Part shown: positions 30,211 through 39,395 of the stretch, piece by piece | Layout of the letters: the number at the start of each line of letters is the position of its first letter | Numbering within the stretch: the stretch's first letter is position 1 | Assembly (NCBI RefSeq): GCF_000280905.1 | Contig: NZ_ALAP01000052.1 | Location: 1 to 64,000 of the forward strand | Source of the DNA: Streptomyces sp. AA1529 | GTDB taxonomy: Bacteria; Actinomycetota; Actinomycetes; Streptomycetales; Streptomycetaceae | Length of the DNA stretch: 64,000 nt | Direction: 5' to 3' | Translations under genes and position numbers: made by a program | The notes under the pieces: generated by a model | Databases searched by the model: none | What the model saw: the letters and a program-made list of their open reading frames with translations, nothing else | Told to the model about the DNA's origin: nothing

Positions 30211-32013
30211 GTGGACGCGCAAGGCCGTGGGCACGCGGGGAATGTCGATCCCGCGGATCAGTGGGTGTTCAACCCGGACACCGGCAGCTACGAACTGCGA
30301 CTGAACCCCGACGCCGACGACTCTCCCCGTCGGCCCGGTTCCCGCCGCACTTCCGCACCCCGCCAGAGAAGCGCCTCCCCGGACGAGAGCACGGACGCAC
30401 CCGCCGACGGCGGAGGGCGCTCCGAGGGCTCCGGCGGGGACCGTCCGCGCTCCCGTGCGGGTGAGGGCGGCGACGGCGCCGGATCCCGCTCGGCGCGGCG
30501 GGCCGAGGCACGGCTGCCCGCCCAGCGCCGGGCCCGCGCCTCCGAGCGGACCGGTTCCGGCGAGGCACCGGGCAAAGGCGGGGGCCGGGGGCGCCGGAAG
30601 GCCAAGCCTCAGCTCTCCCGGAAGCAGAAGGTGCTGCGCATCGGCGGCGGCACGGTCGGCCTCCTGATGATCGCGGGCTGCGTCGGCGGTGTCGTCTGGT
30701 ACCAGCGCCTCAACGGCAACATCAACAAGGTCGATGTCGGCCGGAACAACCCCGCGGTGAAGGACGGCCCGGTCAATATCCTGGTGATCGGCACCGACGC
30801 CCGCGAGGGGAAGGGCAACACGGGCTACGGCGACGCCGGAAGCGTCGGTCACGCCGACACCACCTTCCTCTTCCATGTGTCCGAGGACCGCTCCAACGCC
30901 ACCGCGCTGTCCATCCCGCGCGACATGATCACCGACATCCCGGACTGCGAGACCAAGGAGGAGAACGATTCCACCAAGGTCATCCGGGGGGACCAGAACG
31001 TCCGCTTCAACACCAGCCTCGGCCAGAAGGACAGGGACCCGACCTGCACCTGGAACACGGTCGAGGAGCTGGTCGGGGTGAAGGTCGACCACTTCATGAT
31101 GGCGGACTTCAACGCCGTCAAGGAGCTCTCGACGGCGGTCGGCGGCGTCGAGGTCTGCACCGAGAAGGCGATAAACGACCCCAAGTCCCATCTGAAGCTG
31201 AAGGCGGGCAAGCACACCGTCCAGGGCGAGCAGGCGCTCGCGTTCGTCCGGACCCGGCACGCGGTGGGCTTCGGCAGCGACCTGGACCGGATCAAGCTGC
31301 AGCAGCAGTTCCTCAGCTCGATGATCCGCAAGATGAAGTCCGGGGACACCCTCAGCAGCCCCTCCAAGCTGTTCAAGCTGAGCGACGCCGCGACCAAGGC
31401 CCTGACCGTGGACTACGGCATCGGCAGCGTCAAGAAGCTGATGGACCTGGCGAACGACCTCAAGCGGGTCGACATCAAGAACATCACCTTCGCCACGGTC
31501 CCGGTCGTCGACAACCCGAACAACAAGGCCACCGTCCTCCTGAACCAGAGCAAGGCCGGCCCGCTGTTCAGGATGATCCAGGAGGACAAGTCCCTGACCG
31601 GGAAGAACAAGAAGAAGAAGTCGGACAAGCCGAAGGTGGACAAAGCCCCGGTGTCCGAGGTCGACGTCTCCGTGCTCAACGGCGGCGGCCCCTCGGGAGC
31701 GGCGGCCGGCACGGTGGAGTGGCTGGTGAACAAGGGCGCGGGCAACGCGGTCTCCGGCGGCAACGCACCGCAGCAGCTCACCAAGACGCGGCTGGAATTC
31801 GCCCCCTCCCAGGAGGGCGCGGCCGCCAGGCTGGCCGACATGCTGAAGCTGCCGGACTCGGCGCTGAAGAAGACCGAGGGAGCGGGTCCCAGCATGAAGC
31901 TGACCCTCGGCAAGGACTTCACCGCCCCGGGCGAGTCGGTCGGGGCTCCCGACAAGGCACCGTCCGGGGTCGACAAGGTCAACGCCAACGACAAGAACGT
32001 GTGCGCGAAATGA
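30211..32013 (+). CDS. LCP glycopolymer ligase 2 with LytR_C domain
   Basis: A 600-residue paralogue. The long cytoplasmic N-terminus (about 140 residues, Arg/Ser/Pro-rich, starting with a WVFNPDTGSYELRL motif) precedes a transmembrane helix at ~141-167. The LCP domain shows NILVIGTDAREGKG, HADTTFLFHV, LSIPRDMITDIP and AFVRTRHAVGFGSDLDRIKLQ. A LytR_C domain occupies about residues 484-570 (VDVSVLNGGG...). GTG 30211 is preceded by GGAGG about 12 nt upstream. The basic cytoplasmic tail could be a regulatory or phosphorylation region (inference). Confidence 0.93.
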   Translation: MDAQGRGHAGNVDPADQWVFNPDTGSYELRLNPDADDSPRRPGSRRTSAPRQRSASPDESTDAPADGGGRSEGSGGDRPRSRAGEGGDGAGSRSARRAEARLPAQRRARASERTGSGEAPGKGGGRGRRKAKPQLSRKQKVLRIGGGTVGLLMIAGCVGGVVWYQRLNGNINKVDVGRNNPAVKDGPVNILVIGTDAREGKGNTGYGDAGSVGHADTTFLFHVSEDRSNATALSIPRDMITDIPDCETKEENDSTKVIRGDQNVRFNTSLGQKDRDPTCTWNTVEELVGVKVDHFMMADFNAVKELSTAVGGVEVCTEKAINDPKSHLKLKAGKHTVQGEQALAFVRTRHAVGFGSDLDRIKLQQQFLSSMIRKMKSGDTLSSPSKLFKLSDAATKALTVDYGIGSVKKLMDLANDLKRVDIKNITFATVPVVDNPNNKATVLLNQSKAGPLFRMIQEDKSLTGKNKKKKSDKPKVDKAPVSEVDVSVLNGGGPSGAAAGTVEWLVNKGAGNAVSGGNAPQQLTKTRLEFAPSQEGAAARLADMLKLPDSALKKTEGAGPSMKLTLGKDFTAPGESVGAPDKAPSGVDKVNANDKNVCAK

Positions 32014-32083
32014 CGCGGACCCCTCCGGCACGTCCCACCGGACATCCGGGGGCAGCACGACATGAACATCCCCGGGAGGTCCC

Positions 32084-33844
32084 GTGCGGCACGACGACAC
32101 CGACGGCGGCAGAGAGACGCAGCGCGGCGCCCCCAGCGCCGCCGACCGCGGTTGGGACGAGAGCCTGTACGGGGAGCACCCGGCGGAGCCCGGCCACCGC
32201 TCCGGGCCCGCTTCCCCGCCCGCGGCCGCTTCCCCGACCCCGACCGCGGCCGGTGCCGCGCCCGGTGCCGGCGGCGGGCGGAGCGGACCGGACGGCGGCG
32301 GCGCCTCCGGTGCCGGCGGCGGGGGCCCGGCGGCGATGAGCGGCGCCCCGCGGCGCAGCCGCGGCCGCCGGGTGCTGCGCTGGTCCGTGGCCGTCCTCTC
32401 GGTGCTCATACTCGCGACCGCGGCGGCGGGCTACTTCTACTACCAGCACCTCAACGGCAACCTGCACAAGGACGACCTCAACCTCGGGGACAGCAAGCTC
32501 CACCACTCGGACCCGAACGCCGCGGGGCAGACCCCGCTGAACATCCTGCTGCTGGGCTCCGACTCGCGGGCCTCCAAGGAGAACGTCCGGCTCGGCGGCT
32601 CCCGCGCCGACCGCGACCGGCCGCCGCTGGCGGACGTGCAGATGCTGCTGCACGTCTCCGCGGACCGCAGCAACATGTCCGTCGTCTCCATACCGCGGGA
32701 CACCAGGACGACGATTCCCAAGTGCACCGACCCGGACGACGGGAAGGTCTATCCGACGACCACGGACAAGATCAACACCAGCCTCCAGCACGGCGGCCCC
32801 GGGTGCACCGTGGCGACCTGGGAAGAGATGACCGGCATTCCGGTCGACCACTTCATGATGATCGACTTCTCGGGTGTGGTCTCCATGGCCGACGCGGTCG
32901 GCGGCGTCCCGGTCTGCGTCAAGGAGAACGTGCACGACCCGAAGTCGAAGCTGAAGCTGGAGGAGGGCACCACCGTCATCAAGGGCGAGCAGGCGCTGAG
33001 CTGGCTGCGGACCCGGCACGGCTTCGGCGACGGCACGGACATAGGGCGCGCCAAGGCCCAGCACATGTACATGAACGCGATGGTGCGCCAGCTCAAGGCC
33101 GGGACGAAGCTGAGCGACCCGGGCAAGCTGCGCGGCCTGGCGGAGTCCGCCACCAAGGCGCTCACCGTCGACAAGGGGATCGGCACGGTCAAGAAGCTCT
33201 ACGACCTGGGCAACGACCTCAAGCAGGTGCCGACCAAGCGGATCACCATGGCCACCATGCCGTGGGTGTACGGGGGCGGCGGCAGCTACGTCGTCCCGAA
33301 GAAGGACGACGCGGACCAGGTCTTCTCCCTCATACGCAACGATGTGGCGCTCGATGGCAAGGACAAGAAGAAGGCGGAGGCGAGCAAGTCCGCGCAGCCC
33401 ACGGAGCCGTCCCGGCCGAAGGCCGACATCCCGGTCAGCGTGATGAACGGGACCGGCACCTCCCTCCAGCGGCCGGTCACCGGCCGGGCTGGCCAGGTCG
33501 CGCAGACCCTGTCCCGCGAGGGCTTCGGCCGGGCCGCGGCCGACCCGACGCCCCAGTCCCGTGCGGACACCACCATTCGCTACCCGCGCGAGGAGCTGCG
33601 CGGTGACGCGCTGGCCGTCGCCGAGGCGCTCGGCGTCCCCGAGCGGCTGGTGAAGCACTCCACGGGCGTGCAGCAGGTCACCCTGGTGATCGGCGCCGAC
33701 TGGCGGGAGGGCACGAGCTATCCGAAGAGCGACGGCGGCGGGAACGCGGACAAGGGCCACCACAAGGCTCCCGAGAGCGCGGACACGCTGCGGGGCGACA
33801 ACAAGAAGGCGTGCATGGACGTCAACCCGAACTACACCTGGTGA
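32084..33844 (+). CDS. LCP glycopolymer ligase 3 with LytR_C domain
   Basis: A 586-residue paralogue with a Gly/Ala/Pro-rich cytoplasmic segment, one helix at ~97-121, the LCP domain (NILLLGSDSRASKENVRLGG, ADVQMLLHV, SIPRDTRTTIP, WLRTRHGFGDGTDIGRAKAQ) and a LytR_C domain at ~446-542. The GTG at 32084 has an excellent GGGAGGT site. It lies 70 bp after LCP 2, so the three genes probably form one transcript that ends at the hairpin at 33944-33977. Confidence 0.93.
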   Translation: MRHDDTDGGRETQRGAPSAADRGWDESLYGEHPAEPGHRSGPASPPAAASPTPTAAGAAPGAGGGRSGPDGGGASGAGGGGPAAMSGAPRRSRGRRVLRWSVAVLSVLILATAAAGYFYYQHLNGNLHKDDLNLGDSKLHHSDPNAAGQTPLNILLLGSDSRASKENVRLGGSRADRDRPPLADVQMLLHVSADRSNMSVVSIPRDTRTTIPKCTDPDDGKVYPTTTDKINTSLQHGGPGCTVATWEEMTGIPVDHFMMIDFSGVVSMADAVGGVPVCVKENVHDPKSKLKLEEGTTVIKGEQALSWLRTRHGFGDGTDIGRAKAQHMYMNAMVRQLKAGTKLSDPGKLRGLAESATKALTVDKGIGTVKKLYDLGNDLKQVPTKRITMATMPWVYGGGGSYVVPKKDDADQVFSLIRNDVALDGKDKKKAEASKSAQPTEPSRPKADIPVSVMNGTGTSLQRPVTGRAGQVAQTLSREGFGRAAADPTPQSRADTTIRYPREELRGDALAVAEALGVPERLVKHSTGVQQVTLVIGADWREGTSYPKSDGGGNADKGHHKAPESADTLRGDNKKACMDVNPNYTW

Positions 33845-33903
33845 GGTCCCGAACGTGGCCCTGGCACAGGACCGTGTGAGGAGGGCCTGACACCGCAGGA
33901 CCT

Positions 33904-33941
33904 GACACCGGACGCCGGGCACGACACCGGACGCCGGGTAC
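33904..33941 (+). repeat. 19-bp imperfect tandem repeat
   Basis: Two copies of GACACCGGACGCCGGGYAC lie side by side (33904-33922 and 33923-33941) with one mismatch, in the gap after LCP 3 and just before a terminator hairpin. Confidence 0.8.
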
Positions 33942-33943
33942 GA

Positions 33944-33977
33944 GCGAGGGGCGCCCCCCTTGGAGGGCGCCCCTCGC
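33944..33977. terminator. bidirectional terminator hairpin
   Basis: A perfect 13-bp inverted repeat (GCGAGGGGCGCCC at 33944-33956, complement at 33965-33977) with an 8-nt loop lies between the LCP tandem and the convergent glycosyltransferase gene. Confidence 0.85.
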
Positions 33978-34021
33978 CGTGCGCCGGGCGGCCGGGGCCG
34001 CGGCCGCCCGCGGGCCCCGCG

Positions 34022-35107
34022 CTACCGCGTCGCCGGTACCGGCTCGCGGCGGCTGGCGATGACCTTGCGGGCCAGCTTCTTCGGGCTGGTCAGGAAGCCC
34101 CAGCCCCAGGACATGTGCATGGTGGCGAGCGCGACGGGGATCTGGGCGCGCGCCGCGAGCGGGAGGCCCCGGCCCGCGGGCAGCGAACCGGCCGCTATGG
34201 CCGCCAGGTAGCCGCCGGGCAGCACCAGCGCCCAGGGCGTGAGGGCGGCACCGGCCACCAGGCCCGCCGCGACCGCGCACAGGGCGACCGGCGGAGCCAG
34301 GTAGCGCAGGTTGATGGAGCCCGCGTGGTAGCGGGCGACGACGTGCCGCCAGCGGCCGTAGTTGCGGTACTGCTTGGCCAGGGCGCGCACGCTGGGCCGG
34401 GGACGGTAGGAGACCCGCAGCTCGGGCGAGAACCAGATCAGCCCGCCCGCGGAGCGGATGCGGAAGTTCAGCTCCCAGTCCTGGGCGCGGATGAACTCCT
34501 CGTTGTACCCGCCCTGCTGCTCCAGCACCTCGCGGCGGAAGACCCCCAGGTAGACCGTCTCCGCCTGGCCGGCGGCGCCGCCGGTGTGGAAGACGGCGTT
34601 GCCGACCCCGATCCGCGAGGTCATCGCTGCGGCGACGGCGTGCTCCCAGGCGTTCTCACCCTCGGCGTGCATGATGCCGCCGACGTTGGCCGCCCCGGTC
34701 TCCTCCAGCAGCCGCACGGCGGTGGCGATGTAGTCGGCGGAGAGCATGCCGTGCCCGTCGACCCGCACCACCACCGGGTGCCGGGACGCCCCGATGGCGG
34801 CGTTCAGCCCCGCGGGGGTGCGGCCCGTGGGGTTGGGCACCGTGCGCACGCGGGGGTCCTCGGCGACCAGCTCGGCGGCGATCTCGTCCGTGCGGTCCGT
34901 GGAGGGGCCCAGTGCGATGATCACCTCCAGCTCACCCTCGTAGCGCTGCTCCAGGATGTGCCGCACAGAGCTGCGCAGGTGCCGTTCCTCGTCGAGTACC
35001 GGCATGATCACGGAAACGGGGGGCGGGGCTTCGTCCGCGGAAGGACGTCGGTTCTCGCGAGTCACGGCGCTCACGTTACCGCGATCGGGCGAACGGTCCG
35101 TACGCAC
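34022..35107 (-). CDS. family 2 glycosyltransferase, ExoA-like, membrane-associated
   Basis: A 361-residue enzyme. The GT2 nucleotide-sugar domain runs from VSVIMPVLDEERHLRSSV through GPSTDRTDEIAAELV to the acceptor part GGYNEEFIRAQDWELNFRIR, with a metal-binding-type VRVDGHGML. One or two membrane segments lie near the C-terminus (about 280-320). It would build a surface or lipid-linked glycan. The start is uncertain: GTG 35107 has GAGGGG upstream; GTG 35074 or 35065 would give a shorter protein that begins closer to the domain. Its place within the LCP array suggests it makes part of the polymer those enzymes attach. Confidence 0.88.
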   Translation of the reverse strand: MRTDRSPDRGNVSAVTRENRRPSADEAPPPVSVIMPVLDEERHLRSSVRHILEQRYEGELEVIIALGPSTDRTDEIAAELVAEDPRVRTVPNPTGRTPAGLNAAIGASRHPVVVRVDGHGMLSADYIATAVRLLEETGAANVGGIMHAEGENAWEHAVAAAMTSRIGVGNAVFHTGGAAGQAETVYLGVFRREVLEQQGGYNEEFIRAQDWELNFRIRSAGGLIWFSPELRVSYRPRPSVRALAKQYRNYGRWRHVVARYHAGSINLRYLAPPVALCAVAAGLVAGAALTPWALVLPGGYLAAIAAGSLPAGRGLPLAARAQIPVALATMHMSWGWGFLTSPKKLARKVIASRREPVPATR

Positions 35108-35183
35108 GCGCCCCTCGGCGGGCGGCTCCCGGGGCGGGACGGCGTGTACGCACGATCCGGAGATCGTACCGGCATACAGTGTG

Positions 35184-35217
35184 GGAACTTCACGTCACCT
35201 TATTGTCACTCTAGGTA
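35184..35217 (+). promoter_or_regulatory. promoter/operator candidate of LCP 4
   Basis: GGAAC (35184-35188) is followed after 16 bp by GTCACT, which resembles ECF/SigE-type promoters. TTCACG (35189-35194) and TAGGTA (35212-35217) at 17 bp spacing resemble a housekeeping promoter. Two GTCAC words (35194-35198 and 35205-35209) separated by 6 bp match the direct-repeat form GTnAC-N6-GTnAC reported for AfsQ1. The elements overlap in 34 bp. Only the sequence matches are certain. Confidence 0.45.
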
Positions 35218-35252
35218 TTGTCCCTGTTCTTCTCTCGCGGAAGGCGGCCACC

Positions 35253-36836
35253 TTGCCTCGACGCGCCTCCTCCCCTCCTGGCAGTCCGCACGGCAGCGCC
35301 AAGGGAACCCGCAAGAGCCCCGGCAGGAACCGCCGCGGGGCCCGCCGCCGTCCGAGCTGGAGCCGCCCGGGCCCGCGCTGGGGCCTGCGGATCGCCACGG
35401 GCACCTCCGTGCTGCTGCTGGCCGCCGGCGGGGTCGGCCATGCGATGGTGACCGGGCTGAGCGAGGACGTGCGCAGGGTCGACCCGTTCGACGACCTCGA
35501 CACCGACAGCCGCCCCAGGGGCGACAACGGCGTCAATTTCCTCGTCGTCGGAACCGACCGGCGGGACGGGATCTCGGCGACCCAGAAGGAGCGGTACAAC
35601 CTGGGCGGCTCGGCCTGCGACTGCACGGACACGATGCTGCTGGTGCATCTCTCCGGCGACCGGGACCGGGCCACCGTCGTCAGCCTCCCCCGCGACACCT
35701 ACACCAAGCTCCCGCCGCACGAGGACCGCGCCACCGGCAAGCGGGTGGCCGCGCGGCCGGCCAAGCTGAACGCCGCCTACACCGCCGGCGGCGCCCCGCT
35801 GACCGTGCGGGCGGTGGAGAAGCTCACCGACGTGCACGTCGACCACTACCTGGAGGTCGACTTCACCAGCTTCATGAGCACGGTGGACGTCCTGGGCGGC
35901 GTTCCGGTCTGCACCACCGAGCCGCTCAAGGACAGCTACTCGGGGCTCGACCTGCCCAAGGGCACCACCAAGCTGAACGGCGGCCAGGCGCTGCAGTACG
36001 TGCGGGCCCGGCACCTGGACGGCGGCTCGGACCTGAGCCGGATGAAGCGGCAGCAGCACTTCCTCGCCTCGGTCATCTCCCGGGCCACGGACACCGGGGT
36101 CCTGATGAACCCCGTGCGCTTCAACAAGGTGGCCGCCACCCTGCTGGAGTCGGTACGCGCCGACCCCGGATTCGGCACCGAGCAGATGATGGCGCTGGGC
36201 CGGGCGATGCGCGGCTTCAGTCTCGCCTCCTCGGAGTTCGCCTCGGTGCCGCTGTCCGACGTCGACCACCGGGTGCCCGGGCTGGGCTCCACCGTCGAGT
36301 GGGACCGGCCCAGGGCCGCGAAGCTGTTCGCGGCGCTGCGCGCGGACCGGCCGCTCTCCGCACCGGCCGAATCCGGCCCGGATGCGCCCGGCCCGGGGGC
36401 GTCGGACCCGGACGCGTCCGAGCGGGACGGCTCCGAGAGCGGCGGCTCCGACCGGGACGGGGGACCGCGGGTCGAGGTCGCCCCGCGCGACATCCGCGTC
36501 GAGGTCGCGAACGCCACGGGCCGCCGGGGACTCGGGGCGCGGATCGACCGGGAGCTGCGCGGCACCGGTTTCGCCACCACCGGCGCGCCCTCCAACGCCC
36601 GGCACGCCGAGCAGGCCAGGACGACCATCGCCTACGACCCGCGCTGGGACCGCTCGGCCCGCTCGCTGGCCGCGGCGCTGCCGGGGGCGAAGCTGGTGAA
36701 GGACCCGCACCGCGGAGCGCGGATGAAGGTCACGGTCGGCGCCGCGGACCAGCGCGTGCGGCCCGTGCGCGCCCCGGCCGCACACGGCACCCCGGACGAG
36801 GCCCCGATGCGCGGGGACGAGGCCGACTGCGGCTGA
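35253..36836 (+). CDS. LCP glycopolymer ligase 4 with LytR_C domain
   Basis: A 527-residue LCP protein starting at TTG 35253 behind GGAAGG. A short, very basic cytoplasmic stretch precedes one helix (~43-67). The LCP domain has NFLVVGTDRRDGIS, CTDTMLLVHL, VVSLPRDTYTKLP and QYVRARHLDGGSDLSRMKRQQHFL. A Gly/Asp/Ser-rich linker leads to a LytR_C domain (~413-497). Unlike the first three it has its own promoter-like region and the opposite-strand glycosyltransferase on its left. Overlap-free convergence with the thioesterase gene follows. Confidence 0.92.
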   Translation: MPRRASSPPGSPHGSAKGTRKSPGRNRRGARRRPSWSRPGPRWGLRIATGTSVLLLAAGGVGHAMVTGLSEDVRRVDPFDDLDTDSRPRGDNGVNFLVVGTDRRDGISATQKERYNLGGSACDCTDTMLLVHLSGDRDRATVVSLPRDTYTKLPPHEDRATGKRVAARPAKLNAAYTAGGAPLTVRAVEKLTDVHVDHYLEVDFTSFMSTVDVLGGVPVCTTEPLKDSYSGLDLPKGTTKLNGGQALQYVRARHLDGGSDLSRMKRQQHFLASVISRATDTGVLMNPVRFNKVAATLLESVRADPGFGTEQMMALGRAMRGFSLASSEFASVPLSDVDHRVPGLGSTVEWDRPRAAKLFAALRADRPLSAPAESGPDAPGPGASDPDASERDGSESGGSDRDGGPRVEVAPRDIRVEVANATGRRGLGARIDRELRGTGFATTGAPSNARHAEQARTTIAYDPRWDRSARSLAAALPGAKLVKDPHRGARMKVTVGAADQRVRPVRAPAAHGTPDEAPMRGDEADCG

Positions 36837-36876
36837 TCCGGATGCCCGGCCCGGAACCGGCGCCCGCGCCCCGGAC

Positions 36877-37413
36877 TCAGTCCGGGGCGCGGCTGGCGCG
36901 CAGTTCCTTGATGGCGCGGCGACGGGCCAGCCGGTGGGTCCGGCGGATCTGCGCCTCCTGGTAGCGGCGGCGGTCCTTCTCGGTCTCCGGGATCACCGGC
37001 GGCACGGAACGCGGCTTGCCGTTCTCGTCGATCGCCGCGAAGACGAGATAGGCGGAGCCGACCTGGGTGGCGGGCGTCGACTCGTTCCAGCGCTCCGCCA
37101 GCACCCGCACCCCGACCTCCATGGAGGTCCGTCCGACCCAGTTGACCTGGGCCTTCACATGGACGAGGTCGCCCACCCTGACCGGTTCGAGGAAGACCAT
37201 CTCGTCCATGGAGGCGGTGACGGCCGGGCCCTCCGAGTGGCGTCCGGCCACGGCTCCGGCCGCGTCGTCCGCCAGCTTCATGATCACCCCGCCGTGCACG
37301 GTCCCGAGCAGGTTGGTGTCACCCGCGGTCATGATGTGGGAGAGGGTGGTGCGGGAGGCGGCCGTCGGCTTGCCCGGGAGCTCGCCGTGCGCCGTGTGCG
37401 CCTGGTGGGTCAT
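36877..37413 (-). CDS. acyl-CoA thioesterase (hotdog fold)
   Basis: A 178-residue cytoplasmic hotdog thioesterase of the YciA/BACH type. Typical features are MTAGDTNLLGTVHGGVIMKLADDAAGAVAGRH and FLEPVRVGDLVHVKAQVNWVGRTSMEVGVRV. It hydrolyses acyl-CoAs to free acids. The C-terminal ~35 residues are strongly basic (RRRYQEAQIRRTHRLARRR). ATG 37413 was chosen for the AGGGTGG site; GTG codons immediately upstream are possible. It interrupts the LCP array on the opposite strand. Confidence 0.93.
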   Translation of the reverse strand: MTHQAHTAHGELPGKPTAASRTTLSHIMTAGDTNLLGTVHGGVIMKLADDAAGAVAGRHSEGPAVTASMDEMVFLEPVRVGDLVHVKAQVNWVGRTSMEVGVRVLAERWNESTPATQVGSAYLVFAAIDENGKPRSVPPVIPETEKDRRRYQEAQIRRTHRLARRRAIKELRASRAPD

Positions 37414-37542
37414 GTGCACCACCCTATGCGCGCGGAGGAAGCCCCTCAGAACCCGGCATTCTGCATCAGAACTGCTACAGCCTTTCCCCGAAGTGGTACC
37501 CGGCCTGTGTTCCTCCCTCGGAGTCCAGGCACACTGCGGGAC

Positions 37543-38808
37543 ATGAATGAGTGGCCCGATGGTTGGACCGACAGCTCGCGGGGCCGGGAAGGTCGTGGCC
37601 GCGGCGCCCCCCGGCCCGACCCCACACGTGTCATGCCCCATACATCGGCTCCCGGCGTGCCCCCGCAGACCCGGGGCTCCGGGCAGGGCGGCCCCGGGTA
37701 CGGCCCGGGCGGCCACGACGCGCGCTACGGACCGCCGCAGGACGGCTACGACTCCGGCTACAGCGAGGGCCAGGTCTACGGCGGCGGACGCGGCGGCGGC
37801 GACTACGACGGCCGCCCCCGCCCCGACTGGCGCCGCCGCACCAAGTGGACGCTGCTCACCCTGGTCGTCGTCCTGCTGGTGTGGTCGGTCGGCACCTACT
37901 TCTGGGCGGACTCCAAGCTGCGCCGCGAGGTGGACCTCAGCATCGTGGACGACCGCCCCGACGCGGGCGACGGGACCAACTATCTGATCGTCGGCTCGGA
38001 CAGCCGCGAGGGCATGAGCGACGAGGAGCGGCAGAACCTGCACACCGGCGGGCCCACCGACGGCGGCCGCACCGACTCGATCATGATCCTGCACGTCGGC
38101 AGCAACGGGAACACCATGGTCTCGCTGCCCCGCGACTCGAACGTCGAGGTGCCCTCCTACACCGGGTCCGAATCCGGCAAGAAGTACCCGGCCAAGAACC
38201 GCCACACGAAGATCAACGCGACCTACGCCGAGGACGGCCCCACGCTCCTCGTCCGGACCGTCGAGCACAACACCGGACTGCGGATCGACCACTACGCGGA
38301 GATCGGCTTCGGCGGGTTCGCCAAGATCGTGGACGCGGTCGGCGGCGTGGAGATGGACATCCCCCGCGACATCAAGGACAAGAAGTCCGGCGCCGACTTC
38401 GAGAAGGGCAAGCAGACCCTCGACGGCCGGGAGGCGCTCGCCTTCGTCCGCACCCGGTACGCACTGCCCGGCAGCGACCTGGACCGCACCAAGAACCAGC
38501 AGAAGTTCCTCGCCGCGCTGGCGAACCAGGCCGCGACCCCCGGCACCGTGCTCAACCCGTTCAAGCTCTACCCGACGATGGGCGCGGGTCTGGACACCCT
38601 CAAGGTCGACAAGGACATGAGCCTGTGGAACGTCGCCTCGATGTTCTGGGCGATGAAGGGCGTCTCCGGCGGCGAGGGCACCTCCATGAACATGCCGATC
38701 TCCGGTTCGACGCCGAACGGCAATCTGCAGTGGGACGAGGCCAAGGTCAAGAAGCTCGTCGACCAGCTCAACAACGACGAGAAGGTGACGGTGACCTCCG
38801 ACCGCTGA
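37543..38808 (+). CDS. LCP glycopolymer ligase 5
   Basis: A 421-residue LCP protein with a Gly/Tyr/Arg-rich cytoplasmic N-terminus, one helix at ~99-122, and an LCP domain (NYLIVGSDSREGM, RTDSIMILHV, MVSLPRDSNVEVP, AFVRTRYALPGSDLDRTKNQQKFLAAL). No LytR_C domain. It resembles the shorter LCP class and differs clearly from the tandem three, for example in the TRYALPGSD segment. ATG 37543. Expression probably starts in the 129-bp gap to the divergent thioesterase gene. Confidence 0.93.
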   Translation: MNEWPDGWTDSSRGREGRGRGAPRPDPTRVMPHTSAPGVPPQTRGSGQGGPGYGPGGHDARYGPPQDGYDSGYSEGQVYGGGRGGGDYDGRPRPDWRRRTKWTLLTLVVVLLVWSVGTYFWADSKLRREVDLSIVDDRPDAGDGTNYLIVGSDSREGMSDEERQNLHTGGPTDGGRTDSIMILHVGSNGNTMVSLPRDSNVEVPSYTGSESGKKYPAKNRHTKINATYAEDGPTLLVRTVEHNTGLRIDHYAEIGFGGFAKIVDAVGGVEMDIPRDIKDKKSGADFEKGKQTLDGREALAFVRTRYALPGSDLDRTKNQQKFLAALANQAATPGTVLNPFKLYPTMGAGLDTLKVDKDMSLWNVASMFWAMKGVSGGEGTSMNMPISGSTPNGNLQWDEAKVKKLVDQLNNDEKVTVTSDR

Positions 38809-38859
38809 GGCGCACCACCGGGGTGACCGCCGAGGCGGCCACCCCGCCGCACGCAGGAC

Positions 38860-38887
38860 GGCCAGGCTCCCGGCAGGGGGCCTGGCC
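38860..38887. terminator. terminator hairpin
   Basis: GGCCAGGC (38860-38867) pairs perfectly with GCCTGGCC (38880-38887) across a 12-nt loop, between LCP 5 and the convergent VOC gene. Confidence 0.6.
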
Positions 38888-38952
38888 GCCGTCGTTCCGC
38901 AGCGCGGCAGGCTCCCCCCAGACGGCTCGACGACAGGCGGGCGGCCGGCCGC

Positions 38953-39336
38953 TCAGCCGTCGGACAGACACAGGCAGAAGGGGTGCCCCGCCGGATCGAG
39001 GTAGACGCGGAAGTCCCGAGCACCGTCCGCGTCGTCCTGGATGAGCCGGGCGCCCAGTGCCAGCACCTCCCGCTCGGCCTCCTCCAGGCGGGCCCGCGGC
39101 ACGTCCAGATCGAGGTGGAGCTGCTGGGAGTGCTCCCCGCTCGGCCACTGCGGCGGGACGAACCCGGACGCCTCCTGGAACGCCAGCCGCCTGCGGCCGT
39201 CGGTGTCCAGCACCTCGGCCCACGTGCTGTCGCCGCCCGGATCCACCTTCCAGTCCAGCATCCGGGCGTAGAAGTCCGCCAGGCGCAGGGTGTCGGGACA
39301 GTCGAGTACGACTACGCCCATCGTGGGGATGGCCAT
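38953..39336 (-). CDS. VOC (glyoxalase/bleomycin-resistance) superfamily protein
   Basis: A 127-residue single-unit VOC protein: two babbab modules (TMGVVVLDCPDTLRLADFYARMLDWKV and SQQLHLDLDVPRARLEEAEREVLALGA) ending in DPAGHPFCLCLSDG. A His in HLDLDV and a late Glu or His position of the metal site are partly conserved, so enzymatic or binding roles are both possible. ATG 39336 follows GAGAGGA. It is divergent from the CGNR regulator. Confidence 0.88.
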   Translation of the reverse strand: MAIPTMGVVVLDCPDTLRLADFYARMLDWKVDPGGDSTWAEVLDTDGRRRLAFQEASGFVPPQWPSGEHSQQLHLDLDVPRARLEEAEREVLALGARLIQDDADGARDFRVYLDPAGHPFCLCLSDG

Positions 39337-39395
39337 CGTGATTCCTCTCTCCGCTCCTCGGCGGCCACCGCTCGACCGCCCGACCGCCGCGAACC

